A stretch of 64,000 bases of DNA from a virus, in the IMG/VR virus record IMGVR_UViG_3300043788_000101, positions 26,917 to 90,916 of that record; one strand, given 5' to 3'. Shown piece by piece: positions 46,966 to 52,965 of the stretch. A model generated the notes under the pieces. That model ran no database searches and was not told where the DNA came from. It saw only the letters and a program-made list of their open reading frames with translations. A program made the translations under genes and the position numbers. Each line of letters begins with the position of its first letter. Within the stretch, counting starts at the first letter, position 1.

Positions 46966-47037
46966 GCGGGTGACGCTCAGCAGCGGGTGCGCCTTCCAAG
47001 CGTTACCGACCGTGGGCAGCACACGGCATCCGCTCCA
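46966..47037 (+). tRNA. tRNA-Gly(TCC), compact D-arm, atypical T-loop
   Basis: Acceptor GCGGGTG/CATCCGC, D-arm CGCT-CAGC-AGCG (4-nt loop), anticodon TCC at 46995-46997 with a weak outer stem, T-arm CCGTG-GGCAGCA-CACGG, CCA encoded. Confidence 0.8.
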
Positions 47038-47038
47038 C

Positions 47039-47109
47039 GCGGGGTATTCGGAAAGTGACGAGGCTTGAGTGCCACTCAAGCATTGCCGGAGCATTACCGG
47101 CACCCCGCT
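47039..47109 (+). tRNA. tRNA-Gly(GCC)
   Basis: Acceptor GCGGGGT/ACCCCGC, D-arm TCG-GAAAGTGA-CGA, anticodon GCC at 47071-47073 on CTTGA/TCAAG, T-arm GCCGG-AGCATTA-CCGGC with an atypical loop. Confidence 0.85.
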
Positions 47110-47114
47110 CGAGT

Positions 47115-47186
47115 GAGCCCATGATCAAGCGGTCATCGTGCGCAGCAAACGCACGCGGCTCGGTGCGATTCCGAGTGGGCTCTCCA
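47115..47186 (+). tRNA. tRNA-Cys(GCA), A33
   Basis: Acceptor GAGCCCA/TGGGCTC, anticodon GCA at 47145-47147 in loop CAGCAAA, where position 33 is A instead of the near-universal U, T-arm CTCGG-TGCGATT-CCGAG, CCA encoded. Confidence 0.85.
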
Positions 47187-47187
47187 C

Positions 47188-47259
47188 GCTCTCGTCCTGG
47201 CAGCCAGGCATGCCGCTTCTATCGGCGTTGGCTCCGTGCAACTCGGAGCGAGAGCACCA
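47188..47259 (+). tRNA. tRNA-Arg(TCT), compact D-arm
   Basis: Acceptor GCTCTCG/CGAGAGC, D-arm CCTGG-CAG-CCAGG (3-nt loop), anticodon TCT at 47218-47220, T-arm CTCCG-TGCAACT-CGGAG, CCA encoded. Confidence 0.87.
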
Positions 47260-47260
47260 T

Positions 47261-47330
47261 CTGCCTGTCCGGTGGATCCGGGCCAGTCCCTCCGAAGGAT
47301 CGGTTCGCGGTTCGACTCCGCGCAGGCAGA
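47261..47330 (+). tRNA. tRNA-Arg(CCG), compact D-arm
   Basis: Acceptor CTGCCTG/CAGGCAG, D-arm CCGG-TGGAT-CCGG (5-nt loop), anticodon CCG at 47292-47294, T-arm CGCGG-TTCGACT-CCGCG. Confidence 0.85.
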
Positions 47331-47336
47331 CAACTC

Positions 47337-47406
47337 GGGCTCGCCAGTGGACCTGGCGGAGACGCTACGAACGTTTCTTGCGAAGATTCGATTTCTTCCG
47401 AGCCCA
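47337..47406 (+). tRNA. tRNA-Arg(ACG), compact D-arm
   Basis: Acceptor GGGCTCG/CGAGCCC, D-arm CCAG-TGGAC-CTGG (5-nt loop), anticodon ACG at 47367-47369 (A34 would need deamination by the host TadA), T-arm GAAGA-TTCGATT-TCTTC. Confidence 0.87.
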
Positions 47407-47407
47407 C

Positions 47408-47481
47408 TGCAGCGTGGAGAAGTGGCCTATCTCGCGTGGCTCATAACCACGAGACCTCTGGTTCAAATCCAGACGCTGCTA
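47408..47481 (+). tRNA. tRNA-Met(CAT), first copy
   Basis: Acceptor TGCAGCG/CGCTGCT with a 1-72 T-T mismatch, D-arm GAGA-AGTGGCCTA-TCTC, anticodon CAT at 47442-47444 on CGTGG/CCACG, T-loop TTCAAAT. The 1-72 mismatch recalls initiators, but the three G-C anticodon-stem pairs are absent; could be Met or Ile2. Confidence 0.85.
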
Positions 47482-47482
47482 C

Positions 47483-47550
47483 GCCGGCGCCGCGTGGCGC
47501 GAAGCGGTTTTCATACGACCGCGACGACGGTCCGATTCCGTCCGCCGGCA
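47483..47550 (+). tRNA. tRNA-Met/Ile2(CAT), second copy, compact D-arm
   Basis: 68 nt. Acceptor GCCGGCG/CGCCGGC, D-arm CGCG-TGG-CGCG (3-nt loop), anticodon CAT at 47512-47514 on CGGTT/GACCG, T-arm GACGG-TCCGATT-CCGTC. Met or lysidine-modified Ile2 cannot be told apart by eye. Confidence 0.82.
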
Positions 47551-47554
47551 CGAC

Positions 47555-47627
47555 CTCTCGCGAGTGAGCTAGCGAACACCGCGCTCCTACAAAGCGATGC
47601 CGCAGGGTGCAATCCCCTGGCGAGAGA
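47555..47627 (+). tRNA. tRNA-Val(TAC), C33
   Basis: Acceptor CTCTCGC/GCGAGAG, D-arm GTG ... CAC, anticodon TAC at 47588-47590 in loop CCTACAA with C at position 33, T-arm CAGGG-TGCAATC-CCCTG. Confidence 0.85.
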
Positions 47628-47628
47628 C

Positions 47629-47699
47629 CCGAGCGTGCGTTCGGTCAACGCAGGATCCCTTATAAGAATCCGATTCGGGTCCGACTCCCGACGCTCGGA
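47629..47699 (+). tRNA. tRNA-Ile(TAT), compact D-arm
   Basis: Acceptor CCGAGCG/CGCTCGG, D-arm GCGTT-CGGTC-AACGC (long stem, 5-nt loop), anticodon TAT at 47661-47663 with one stem mismatch, T-arm TCGGG-TCCGACT-CCCGA. Confidence 0.83.
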
Positions 47700-47700
47700 C

Positions 47701-47774
47701 GCGGGACGAGTGAGCCAGTGAACACACCATCTCGACAAGATGGCCAATGCTCGGAGCGACACCGAGGTCCCGCA
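47701..47774 (+). tRNA. tRNA-Val(GAC), C33
   Basis: Acceptor GCGGGAC/GTCCCGC, D-arm nearly identical to Val(TAC), anticodon GAC at 47734-47736 in loop TCGACAA (C33 again), T-arm CTCGG-AGCGACA-CCGAG. Confidence 0.87.
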
Positions 47775-47778
47775 CAAC

Positions 47779-47853
47779 GCGCCATGACGGGTCGGTTACC
47801 ATTTCGATCCTGATAAGATCGGAGACCAGTTTCGACTACTGGATGGCGCACCA
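47779..47853 (+). tRNA. tRNA-Ile(GAT)
   Basis: Acceptor GCGCCAT/ATGGCGC, short D-loop around CGGTT, anticodon GAT at 47812-47814 on CGATC/GATCG, T-arm CCAGT-TTCGACT-ACTGG, CCA encoded. Last gene of the dense plus-strand array. Confidence 0.92.
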
Positions 47854-47872
47854 ACGTGCTAGACGACACCTC

Positions 47873-48199
47873 ATGAAGACGAGGCCGAGCACGACGCCAC
47901 TTGACCCCGGCGTACTCAAAGCCGCAGAGGCATGGGACGCAATCGCACGCATGCACGGCTATAACGAGATGGCCAAAGAAGCGAAGACGTTAGGCCAGAG
48001 AGTCTACTGCCGTATGGCAAGGGATGCCGCGTGCGAGGAGGCGAAGCAGCTCGGCGCGGACATTACGCGCACGGAGGTCGGTGGCGATGCCGTGATGACC
48101 ATCGACGAGGTAGCGCCGCACATCGTCTTCAAAGCGGACGACATCGAGATGATGCGCGAGGCCGTCCGAGTATTTGACCTCGAGCACCCGAAGCCGTAA
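47873..48199 (+). CDS. small hypothetical protein within tRNA region
   Basis: 108 aa from ATG 47873; longer in-frame starts lie inside tRNA genes. Helical N-terminal half ('DAIARMHGYNEMAKEAKTLG') and a strand-helix C-terminus (PHIVFKADDIEMMREAV). Function unknown. Confidence 0.6.
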   Translation: MKTRPSTTPLDPGVLKAAEAWDAIARMHGYNEMAKEAKTLGQRVYCRMARDAACEEAKQLGADITRTEVGGDAVMTIDEVAPHIVFKADDIEMMREAVRVFDLEHPKP

Positions 48200-48212
48200 C
48201 CTTTGCCGCGTC

Positions 48213-48740
48213 ATGGAACCTCGAACGCTCGTGCTCACGCCCCAGATGGCGCCCATCCGCATCGCGACGTGGGAGGAGTCGGTCGTCCTCGTCTGGCAGG
48301 GCAAGGCTGACGCGCTCGAACTCTACGAGGCGACGGTGTCCTCGCCGAGCGTGACGCTGCAGGTCCCAGCGGTGGTGCGGCTGCACAAGTCGGTGCACAT
48401 GCACAAAAATGGAGTAAAGTTCTCGCGCGTGAACGTGCTATCTCGCGATGGCCTCCGTTGCTGCTACTGCGGCGAGCGCAAGAAGGCGCGTGAACTGAAC
48501 TACGACCACGTCATCCCGCGGTCGCGCGGCGGTAAGACGACGTGGACTAATATCGTCACAGCTTGTTTGGCGGACAACCGCCGCAAGGGCAACCGCACGC
48601 CGCAGGAGGCCGGGATGCGGATGCACTTCAAGCCGTACGTTCCGACGACGCTGGTGCGTCAGCAACCGCTACTCTTTCTCATCGGCGATGCGCCGGGGCA
48701 GTGGGGTCCGTACCTCGGCGAGGCGGCTCAGAGCGCGTAA
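48213..48740 (+). CDS. HNH endonuclease family protein
   Basis: 175 aa from ATG 48213. N-terminal domain ('TWEESVVLVWQGKADALELY'), then FSRVNVLSRDGLRCCYCGE, 'LNYDHVIPRSRGGKTTW', NIVTACLADNRRKGNRTP. In related proteins the last motif is CxxCN; here it is CLADN, so the fourth zinc cysteine is missing. Located between tRNA clusters. Confidence 0.83.
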   Translation: MEPRTLVLTPQMAPIRIATWEESVVLVWQGKADALELYEATVSSPSVTLQVPAVVRLHKSVHMHKNGVKFSRVNVLSRDGLRCCYCGERKKARELNYDHVIPRSRGGKTTWTNIVTACLADNRRKGNRTPQEAGMRMHFKPYVPTTLVRQQPLLFLIGDAPGQWGPYLGEAAQSA

Positions 48741-48747
48741 GATTTCT

Positions 48748-48833
48748 GGAGCCTAGTGGGCAATGGCGCCCAACCCGGTTCGAACCCGGGACCACGGTGA
48801 GGAATCGTGACTGTTCGATCCAGTTAGGCTCCG
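48748..48833 (+). tRNA. tRNA-Ser(CGA)
   Basis: Class II. Acceptor GGAGCCT/AGGCTCC, D-arm TGGGC-AATGGC-GCCCA, anticodon CGA at 48781-48783 on CCCGG/CCGGG, variable-arm stem CACG/CGTG, T-loop TTCGATC. Confidence 0.88.
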
Positions 48834-48839
48834 CAACTT

Positions 48840-48922
48840 GGAAGACGAATCGGGCAGGGCCCGAGCCGGTTTGCTAAACCGTGCGGCGCGCAAGCGCTGG
48901 GGATCAGGACCTCCGTCTTCCG
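48840..48922 (+). tRNA. tRNA-Ser(GCT), compact D-arm
   Basis: Class II. Acceptor GGAAGAC/GTCTTCC, D-arm TCGGGC-AGG-GCCCGA (6-bp stem, 3-nt loop), anticodon GCT at 48873-48875, variable-arm GCGC-GCAA-GCGC, T-loop ATCAGGA (atypical). Confidence 0.82.
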
Positions 48923-48937
48923 CTATCGCGCGCGTCG

Positions 48938-49207
48938 TCAGTACCCGAACACGTTGCGCCCTCCAGGCGTGCTGTCGGTTCGGCGATCGAACGTCTCGCG
49001 AGTCTGAGGCAGCGCCGCAAGCTTCGCGTCGACGTCGCGCGCCATCTCGACGACGAGATCCGCGATGTCTCGCATGGCTTGCGCGACCTCGTACGTGAAC
49101 CTCTGGACCTCGGTCCCATCCTGCGTGAAGTACTGGATCCGCTTTGCGATGTCGGCGGCCTTCGCTTCGTATGACAGTCGCACGATGTTCGACGGGTCGA
49201 TCGGCAT
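48938..49207 (-). CDS. small helical hypothetical protein
   Basis: 89 aa, ATG start. Helical ('SYEAKAADIAKRIQYFTQDG', 'RDIADLVVEMARDVDAKLAA') with a C-terminal 'GGRNVFGY'. Lies between plus- and minus-strand tRNAs. Function unknown. Confidence 0.6.
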   Translation of the reverse strand: MPIDPSNIVRLSYEAKAADIAKRIQYFTQDGTEVQRFTYEVAQAMRDIADLVVEMARDVDAKLAALPQTRETFDRRTDSTPGGRNVFGY

Positions 49208-49230
49208 GCGGGCGATTCTAGCATCGACGG

Positions 49231-49306
49231 TCCCACGAGCGAGATTCGAACTCGCACTGTCCTCCTTCTGAGGGAGTCGACTCCTACCAAGTTGGTCTAC
49301 CGTGGG
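49231..49306 (-). tRNA. tRNA-Leu(CAG), short variable loop
   Basis: Acceptor CCCACGG/TCGTGGG, D-arm with a 13-nt loop containing GG, anticodon CAG at 49268-49270 in loop CTCAGAA, T-arm GCGAG-TTCGAAT-CTCGC. Variable loop only about 5 nt although bacterial tRNA-Leu is normally class II. Confidence 0.78.
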
Positions 49307-49309
49307 TCG

Positions 49310-49394
49310 TGCGCACTAGCGGAGTCGAACCGCTACGGACTTTCGTCCCCACGCTTCTCAGGCGCGGCTGTCTTCCGAATTTCAGCAAGTGCGC
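49310..49394 (-). tRNA. tRNA-Leu(GAG)
   Basis: Class II. Acceptor GCGCACT/AGTGCGC, anticodon GAG at 49357-49359 on CGCGC/GCGTG, variable-arm GGAC-GAAA-GTCC, T-arm AGCGG-TTCGACT-CCGCT. Confidence 0.9.
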
Positions 49395-49395
49395 G

Positions 49396-49465
49396 TTCGG
49401 GTTGAAGGTGACGATCCTTCGCGCGCTGGATTCAAAGTCCAGTCGTCCCACCGGGGAGAACCCGA
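49396..49465 (-). tRNA. tRNA-Gln(TTG), compact D-arm
   Basis: Acceptor TCGGGTT/AACCCGA, D-arm TCCC-CGGT-GGGA (4-nt loop), anticodon TTG at 49433-49435 on CTGGA/TCCAG, T-arm GAAGG-ATCGTCA-CCTTC (atypical loop). Confidence 0.85.
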
Positions 49466-49466
49466 G

Positions 49467-49541
49467 TGCCTGACCTGGGATTCGAACCCAGAGACCCCAA
49501 CTTTTGAAGGTGGGAGGTTTACCGATTACCGTCAGCCAGGC
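49467..49541 (-). tRNA. tRNA-Leu(CAA), short variable loop
   Basis: Acceptor GCCTGGC/GTCAGGC, anticodon CAA at 49504-49506 in loop TTCAAAA with one C-T in the stem, T-arm CTGGG-TTCGAAT-CCCAG. Variable loop 5 nt, again unlike normal bacterial Leu. Confidence 0.78.
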
Positions 49542-49887
49542 GTGTCTCGACTCGAACGCTTCTATCGAAGCGCGAGGAGTAACAAGCGTTGGCCTAGGCG
49601 AAAGCGGCTCACGGGCTTCAATCTATTCGCGGGCTTGGCTGCGGTCAAGCCGTGGCGTTTGGCAAAATGTGTTCGCACGATGCGAAAGAATCTTGACGGC
49701 CTCGGCCGAGTCTGGCTAGGGTGACCATTCCGTCGCGGCCCCCCAGGCCGGGGGCGATCGATGCGCAGGTTCCTCCCCCGGTCCCTCGCATGGTCGATTC
49801 CGGCCTAGGGAGTCGCGGCAAGAAGGACCGGGGATACATGGGACGTCGACGAGACGGTGGCGGCTTGCGCGCTTGGGTGGGGGTCCT
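49542..49887. other. intergenic region between tRNAs and replication genes
   Basis: No convincing gene. It holds a 6-bp hairpin CGCTTC-TATC-GAAGCG near 49560, a candidate plus-strand promoter TTGACG (49693-49698) N18 TAGGGT, and a GC hairpin GCCCCC/GGGGGC (49738-49755) just past the predicted start, possibly an mRNA 5' stabiliser. Short reverse frames here look spurious. Confidence 0.4.
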
Positions 49888-50538
49888 ATGCACGCCATCA
49901 ATTTGATCCGCCCGCTCGGGTACTATGTTCCGTCCAAAAGACGATCGGGCCAGGCACGTGTGCGTCATGAGCCAGAAGACGATTGCGAGGACTGCGACCG
50001 CGCGCGACGCCTAGGAATATGGTCGGTCTGCACATTCGATCCCGATGAGGCATGTCGGATCAGGTACCTGCGCGAACTCGACAAGGCGCCTCCGCGCTGG
50101 ATGGGGTTGGGCAATCCGAAAGATCCGAAGCCGCTCGCGTACATCGAGTCTCGCGCCTGGCTCGAGTGGAAGCGGTACCATCGACGACCTCACTGCGAGA
50201 GCGCAAGGGTCGCCTACGCTATCAGATGCGCAGTCATTGAGCGCGACGGCTACGTGTGCTGGCTTTGCCGAGGGCGCGTTCTACGAAACGACGTTGACCT
50301 CGACCACGTGATCCCGCGATCGAAGGGCGGAGCGACCACGCTGGAGAATCTCCGCGTCGCCCATTCGTCCTGCAACCGCAGTCGCAGCAATCGAGACGTC
50401 GCCGAGCTGGACCAGTTCAGGGCTCCGAAGCTCGTCGCCAACATCAAGCGCCATCAAGCTCGCGCCACTCAAAAACAGGATGTCTCCCATGCAGACGAAT
50501 GTAACGTGACTGAAACCGTTACGCAAGGTAATGTGTAA
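49888..50538 (+). CDS. HNH endonuclease
   Basis: 216 aa from ATG 49888. Basic N-terminal region with a CEDCDRARR pair, then the HNH core 'RDGYVCWLCRGRVLRNDVDL', DHVIPRSKGGATTLENL, SSCNRSRSN. Its 3' end contains GTAACG/CGTTAC repeats ahead of the replication gene. Confidence 0.85.
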   Translation: MHAINLIRPLGYYVPSKRRSGQARVRHEPEDDCEDCDRARRLGIWSVCTFDPDEACRIRYLRELDKAPPRWMGLGNPKDPKPLAYIESRAWLEWKRYHRRPHCESARVAYAIRCAVIERDGYVCWLCRGRVLRNDVDLDHVIPRSKGGATTLENLRVAHSSCNRSRSNRDVAELDQFRAPKLVANIKRHQARATQKQDVSHADECNVTETVTQGNV

Positions 50539-50540
50539 CC

Positions 50541-51494
50541 GTGAATAACTGGGTCCGTTTCCACGCTCAACTACGCCAAGGGGAGAAGCGTGGAATCCCT
50601 CGGGCCTGGCGCTTCGTCTACATGGAACTCTCGCACGAGGCCCGCGAACGTGGCGGCTGGATCGCTCTGCCACTCGGGATGGGCGATGTCGACGGTGTCC
50701 ACGAACTGCTCGGAGGTAAGCGCCAAGAGGTCGCTGACGCGATCAAACTGTTCACGTCCGGCGACGACCCGATGCTGAGCTTCGGTGTAGTCGACGGCAA
50801 ACGTGCAATCATCGTAAACAACTGGCGAAAGTGGAATCCTCAGAGCGACGACAGCACCGAGCGAGTGAGGAAAAAAAGGCGCGAGGACGAGGCCAAGAAA
50901 CTGGCGGCAAGTAACGCCGATGTAACGGTTATTGTAACGGAAGAAAAACAGGGTGTAACGCCTCGCGCGCGCGCGCTACTCTCCTCTCCTCTTCTCTCTT
51001 CTGCTTCTGAGGGAGAGCCTGAGAGGGAACCGGAGCGCGACTCCGGCACCGTCCCGACGGCTCGCAATGCAATGGCCGATGGCGTGTTCGGGATGGCCGT
51101 CGCCAACTGGGCGGATGGGATCAAGTCGGTGACGGGCAAGCCATTCACGCTCCCGAAGGGCGGCAGTGCGGAACTCGCTAAGCTAGTGCAAGCCATGCTC
51201 GACCATTGCCCAGACTCGAGCGCCCGCGAGCAGTGGGCCTTCCGTAAGGGCGCCGACTTTGCGAGGACTAACAAGGGCAAGCTGTCGGCCCACTCGTTCG
51301 CCGACTGGCTGAACTCGCCCGAGGCCGGCTCGCAGCCTGGCAGCATCGGCGGGCCCGTCGTCGACCGAGTGGCGCGCGCGCAGCAGCGAAGCGAAGACGC
51401 GAAGCTCGAAGCCGAGGGCGCGCTGCCGGTGCACATCGGGGCGGCGGGCGTGCTCGAGGCCATCAAGCGAAGGGCAGGAGGGACGGGAGCATGA
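50541..51494 (+). CDS. replication initiation / DnaD-like protein
   Basis: 317 aa, GTG start. N-terminal winged-helix-like 'RFHAQLRQGEKRGIPRAWRF' and VDGVHELLGGKRQEV, a 'IIVNNWRKWN' motif common at the end of phage replisome-organiser N domains, a disordered linker rich in Arg/Ser/Glu, and a C-terminal helical domain. Followed by a DnaA-like gene. Likely opens the origin or loads the host helicase. Three GTAACG repeats lie within (50932-50965). Confidence 0.7.
   Translation: MNNWVRFHAQLRQGEKRGIPRAWRFVYMELSHEARERGGWIALPLGMGDVDGVHELLGGKRQEVADAIKLFTSGDDPMLSFGVVDGKRAIIVNNWRKWNPQSDDSTERVRKKRREDEAKKLAASNADVTVIVTEEKQGVTPRARALLSSPLLSSASEGEPEREPERDSGTVPTARNAMADGVFGMAVANWADGIKSVTGKPFTLPKGGSAELAKLVQAMLDHCPDSSAREQWAFRKGADFARTNKGKLSAHSFADWLNSPEAGSQPGSIGGPVVDRVARAQQRSEDAKLEAEGALPVHIGAAGVLEAIKRRAGGTGA
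50932..50965 (+). repeat. GTAACG iteron-like repeats (candidate origin)
   Basis: GTAACG occurs three times here, and GTAACG, CGTTAC and GTAACC occur at about 50505-50540, then a pyrimidine tract (50978-51005). The repeats encode Val-Thr pairs, so codon usage could explain them. Confidence 0.35.
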
Positions 51495-51820
51495 GCGCCG
51501 TCGAATACACCGAGCAAGACCTCGAGCGCGCCCACGTCGTGCGCAGTCTCACGAAAGCTCATGGCACCGCCGATCAGGCCGCCGAAGAGGTCGCGCAGCG
51601 GCACGGCGTGAGCGTGCGCGAGATGAAAAGCGCGTCGCGCGAGACGCACCTCGTACGGGCGAGGCTGGAGCTGTATCGCATCTTGCGGGCGCCACCCTTC
51701 TCGTGGAGTTACCCGAGTATCGGGAAATTCGTTGGTGGCCGCGATCACACCTCGATTCTTTACGCGCTCATGAGCGACGACAAGAAAGCGCGCAAGCGGC
51801 TGCGCGCGACTGGATCTTGA
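51491..51820 (+). CDS. DnaA domain IV-like DNA-binding protein
   Basis: 109 aa, ATG overlapping the previous stop. The C-terminus 'SYPSIGKFVGGRDHTSILYA' matches the DnaA signature (S-x-x-x-IG-x-x-x-GGRDHTTVL), preceded by the helix 'RLELYRILRAPP'. The ATPase domains of DnaA are absent. Probably binds origin boxes with the upstream replication protein. Confidence 0.75.
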   Translation: MSAVEYTEQDLERAHVVRSLTKAHGTADQAAEEVAQRHGVSVREMKSASRETHLVRARLELYRILRAPPFSWSYPSIGKFVGGRDHTSILYALMSDDKKARKRLRATGS

Positions 51821-51872
51821 CGCTGCGAGTCGTCTCGTGCACGATGCAGCGACTGAGCCTGTAGGAGGGCGA

Positions 51873-52070
51873 ATGATAGACGAATTGCAAGACGGCGGCT
51901 TCATTGGACCCGAGCGCAAGCCGTGCCCGTGCGTGTCCGGCTGGATGCCGTGGCTGCCGCCAACTCCTCCGCCCATCGGCGGGCCCGTCCCCGATCGCCG
52001 AATCGCGCGCGCCCAGATCAACCAGCGACCCTTGTCGCAAGTGGTCGGTGATGCCGAAAACGTGGTCTGA
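51873..52070 (+). CDS. small Pro-rich protein
   Basis: 65 aa from ATG 51873 (GTAGGAGGG upstream). CPCVSGWMPWLPPTPPP centre, then 'PIGGPVPDRRIARAQ', which resembles 'SIGGPVVDRVARAQQ' in the replication protein at 50541, suggesting a shared short motif. Confidence 0.5.
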   Translation: MIDELQDGGFIGPERKPCPCVSGWMPWLPPTPPPIGGPVPDRRIARAQINQRPLSQVVGDAENVV

Positions 52071-52257
52071 CGTGCCGATCTCGCTCGACGGACTGCTCCG
52101 CCTACGGCTGCGACTCTTGCAGCAGCTGACCGAGGTCAACGTGGGCATCGACGCGTTCAAGGTCAAGTGCGCGACTTGTGACGCGATGCTATTGCCCAAG
52201 CAGAAGTGCACACGCTGCAGTGAGGCCGAGATGTTCGTCGAGGAGGAAGCGGGATGA
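52051..52257 (+). CDS. small zinc-ribbon protein
   Basis: 68 aa from ATG 52051 (GTG 52072 possible). Helix LRLRLRLLQQLTE, then CATCDAMLLPKQKCTRC zinc ribbon, acidic end. Function unknown. Confidence 0.55.
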   Translation: MPKTWSDVPISLDGLLRLRLRLLQQLTEVNVGIDAFKVKCATCDAMLLPKQKCTRCSEAEMFVEEEAG

Positions 52258-52562
52258 GAGGAGAAGGGCCGTCGTCGTGGAGCACGGGCGGTTACTGCGA
52301 GGGAATGTTGCTCGTGGTGACCGAATCGAACGCTGGGATGATCTACAGCGACAACGTGCCACGCGGACTCTGCATGGCCGTCTCGCACGGTGGCGACGGC
52401 TTCTGGTACTACGCGCCGGTGACGAAGGATGGCAACCGCTACACGGCGCAGCTCGACAAGAAGTTCTGCGGCTACGCCTGGGCGGACAAGAACGCCCGGC
52501 AGCCGACGCAGCGGCAGATGTACCTGCTACTCGCGGGCGAGACGGTGGAGCTTGAGCCATGA
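52254..52562 (+). CDS. small hypothetical protein
   Basis: 102 aa, ATG overlapping the previous stop. Mixed strands (GMLLVVTESNAGMIYSD; HGGDGFWYYAP). Function unknown. Confidence 0.55.
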   Translation: MRGEGPSSWSTGGYCEGMLLVVTESNAGMIYSDNVPRGLCMAVSHGGDGFWYYAPVTKDGNRYTAQLDKKFCGYAWADKNARQPTQRQMYLLLAGETVELEP

Positions 52563-52783
52563 CCTACGGCCTCTACATCTCCGGGCCCGGCATCGTGGGC
52601 GAGCTAGTCATGCGCGGACTCGCGCGCGACAGCTGGGAGGTCTACGAGACAGAAACGGATGCGACGATCGTGCGCAACGAGGTCGCGCGGCAGAGGCCCT
52701 ACCACCACGTAAAGGTGAAGCCGTACACGAAGGGCGACGAGGACCTCGGAGGTTACGCATCGCACCCGGACGGGTACATATGA
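52559..52783 (+). CDS. small hypothetical protein
   Basis: 74 aa, ATG overlapping both neighbours. 'SWEVYETETDATIVRNE' strand-rich; unknown function. Confidence 0.55.
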   Translation: MTYGLYISGPGIVGELVMRGLARDSWEVYETETDATIVRNEVARQRPYHHVKVKPYTKGDEDLGGYASHPDGYI

Positions 52784-52965
52784 AAACTGGCGACGAAGTG
52801 CGGGACAGGTTTGACAAGACGTGCCCTCCGCTCGTCATCGTTCGTCTCACCGATCGTCCTTCCGTTTCGCCGCCTGGCTACCGCGTATGGCGCGTGCGCG
52901 ACCCATGCGGTGACGAGTTCGACGCGTCAGAGTACGACCTCACGCTTCTGCGGTCAGTCCCATGA
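52780..52965 (+). CDS. small hypothetical protein
   Basis: 61 aa, ATG 52780 overlapping the previous TGA. SH3-like strand pattern (GDEVRDRFDKTCPPLVIVRL; GYRVWRVRDPCGDEFDAS). Unknown. Confidence 0.5.
   Translation: MKTGDEVRDRFDKTCPPLVIVRLTDRPSVSPPGYRVWRVRDPCGDEFDASEYDLTLLRSVP

Noticed and set aside
46209-47853. Many short frames across the tRNA array
   Set aside because: They run through folded tRNA genes on either strand and have no ribosome sites; only the HNH frame has real motifs.
49542-49600. Possible extra tRNA upstream of Leu(CAA)
   Set aside because: A T-arm-like string is present, but no acceptor or anticodon stem can be formed.
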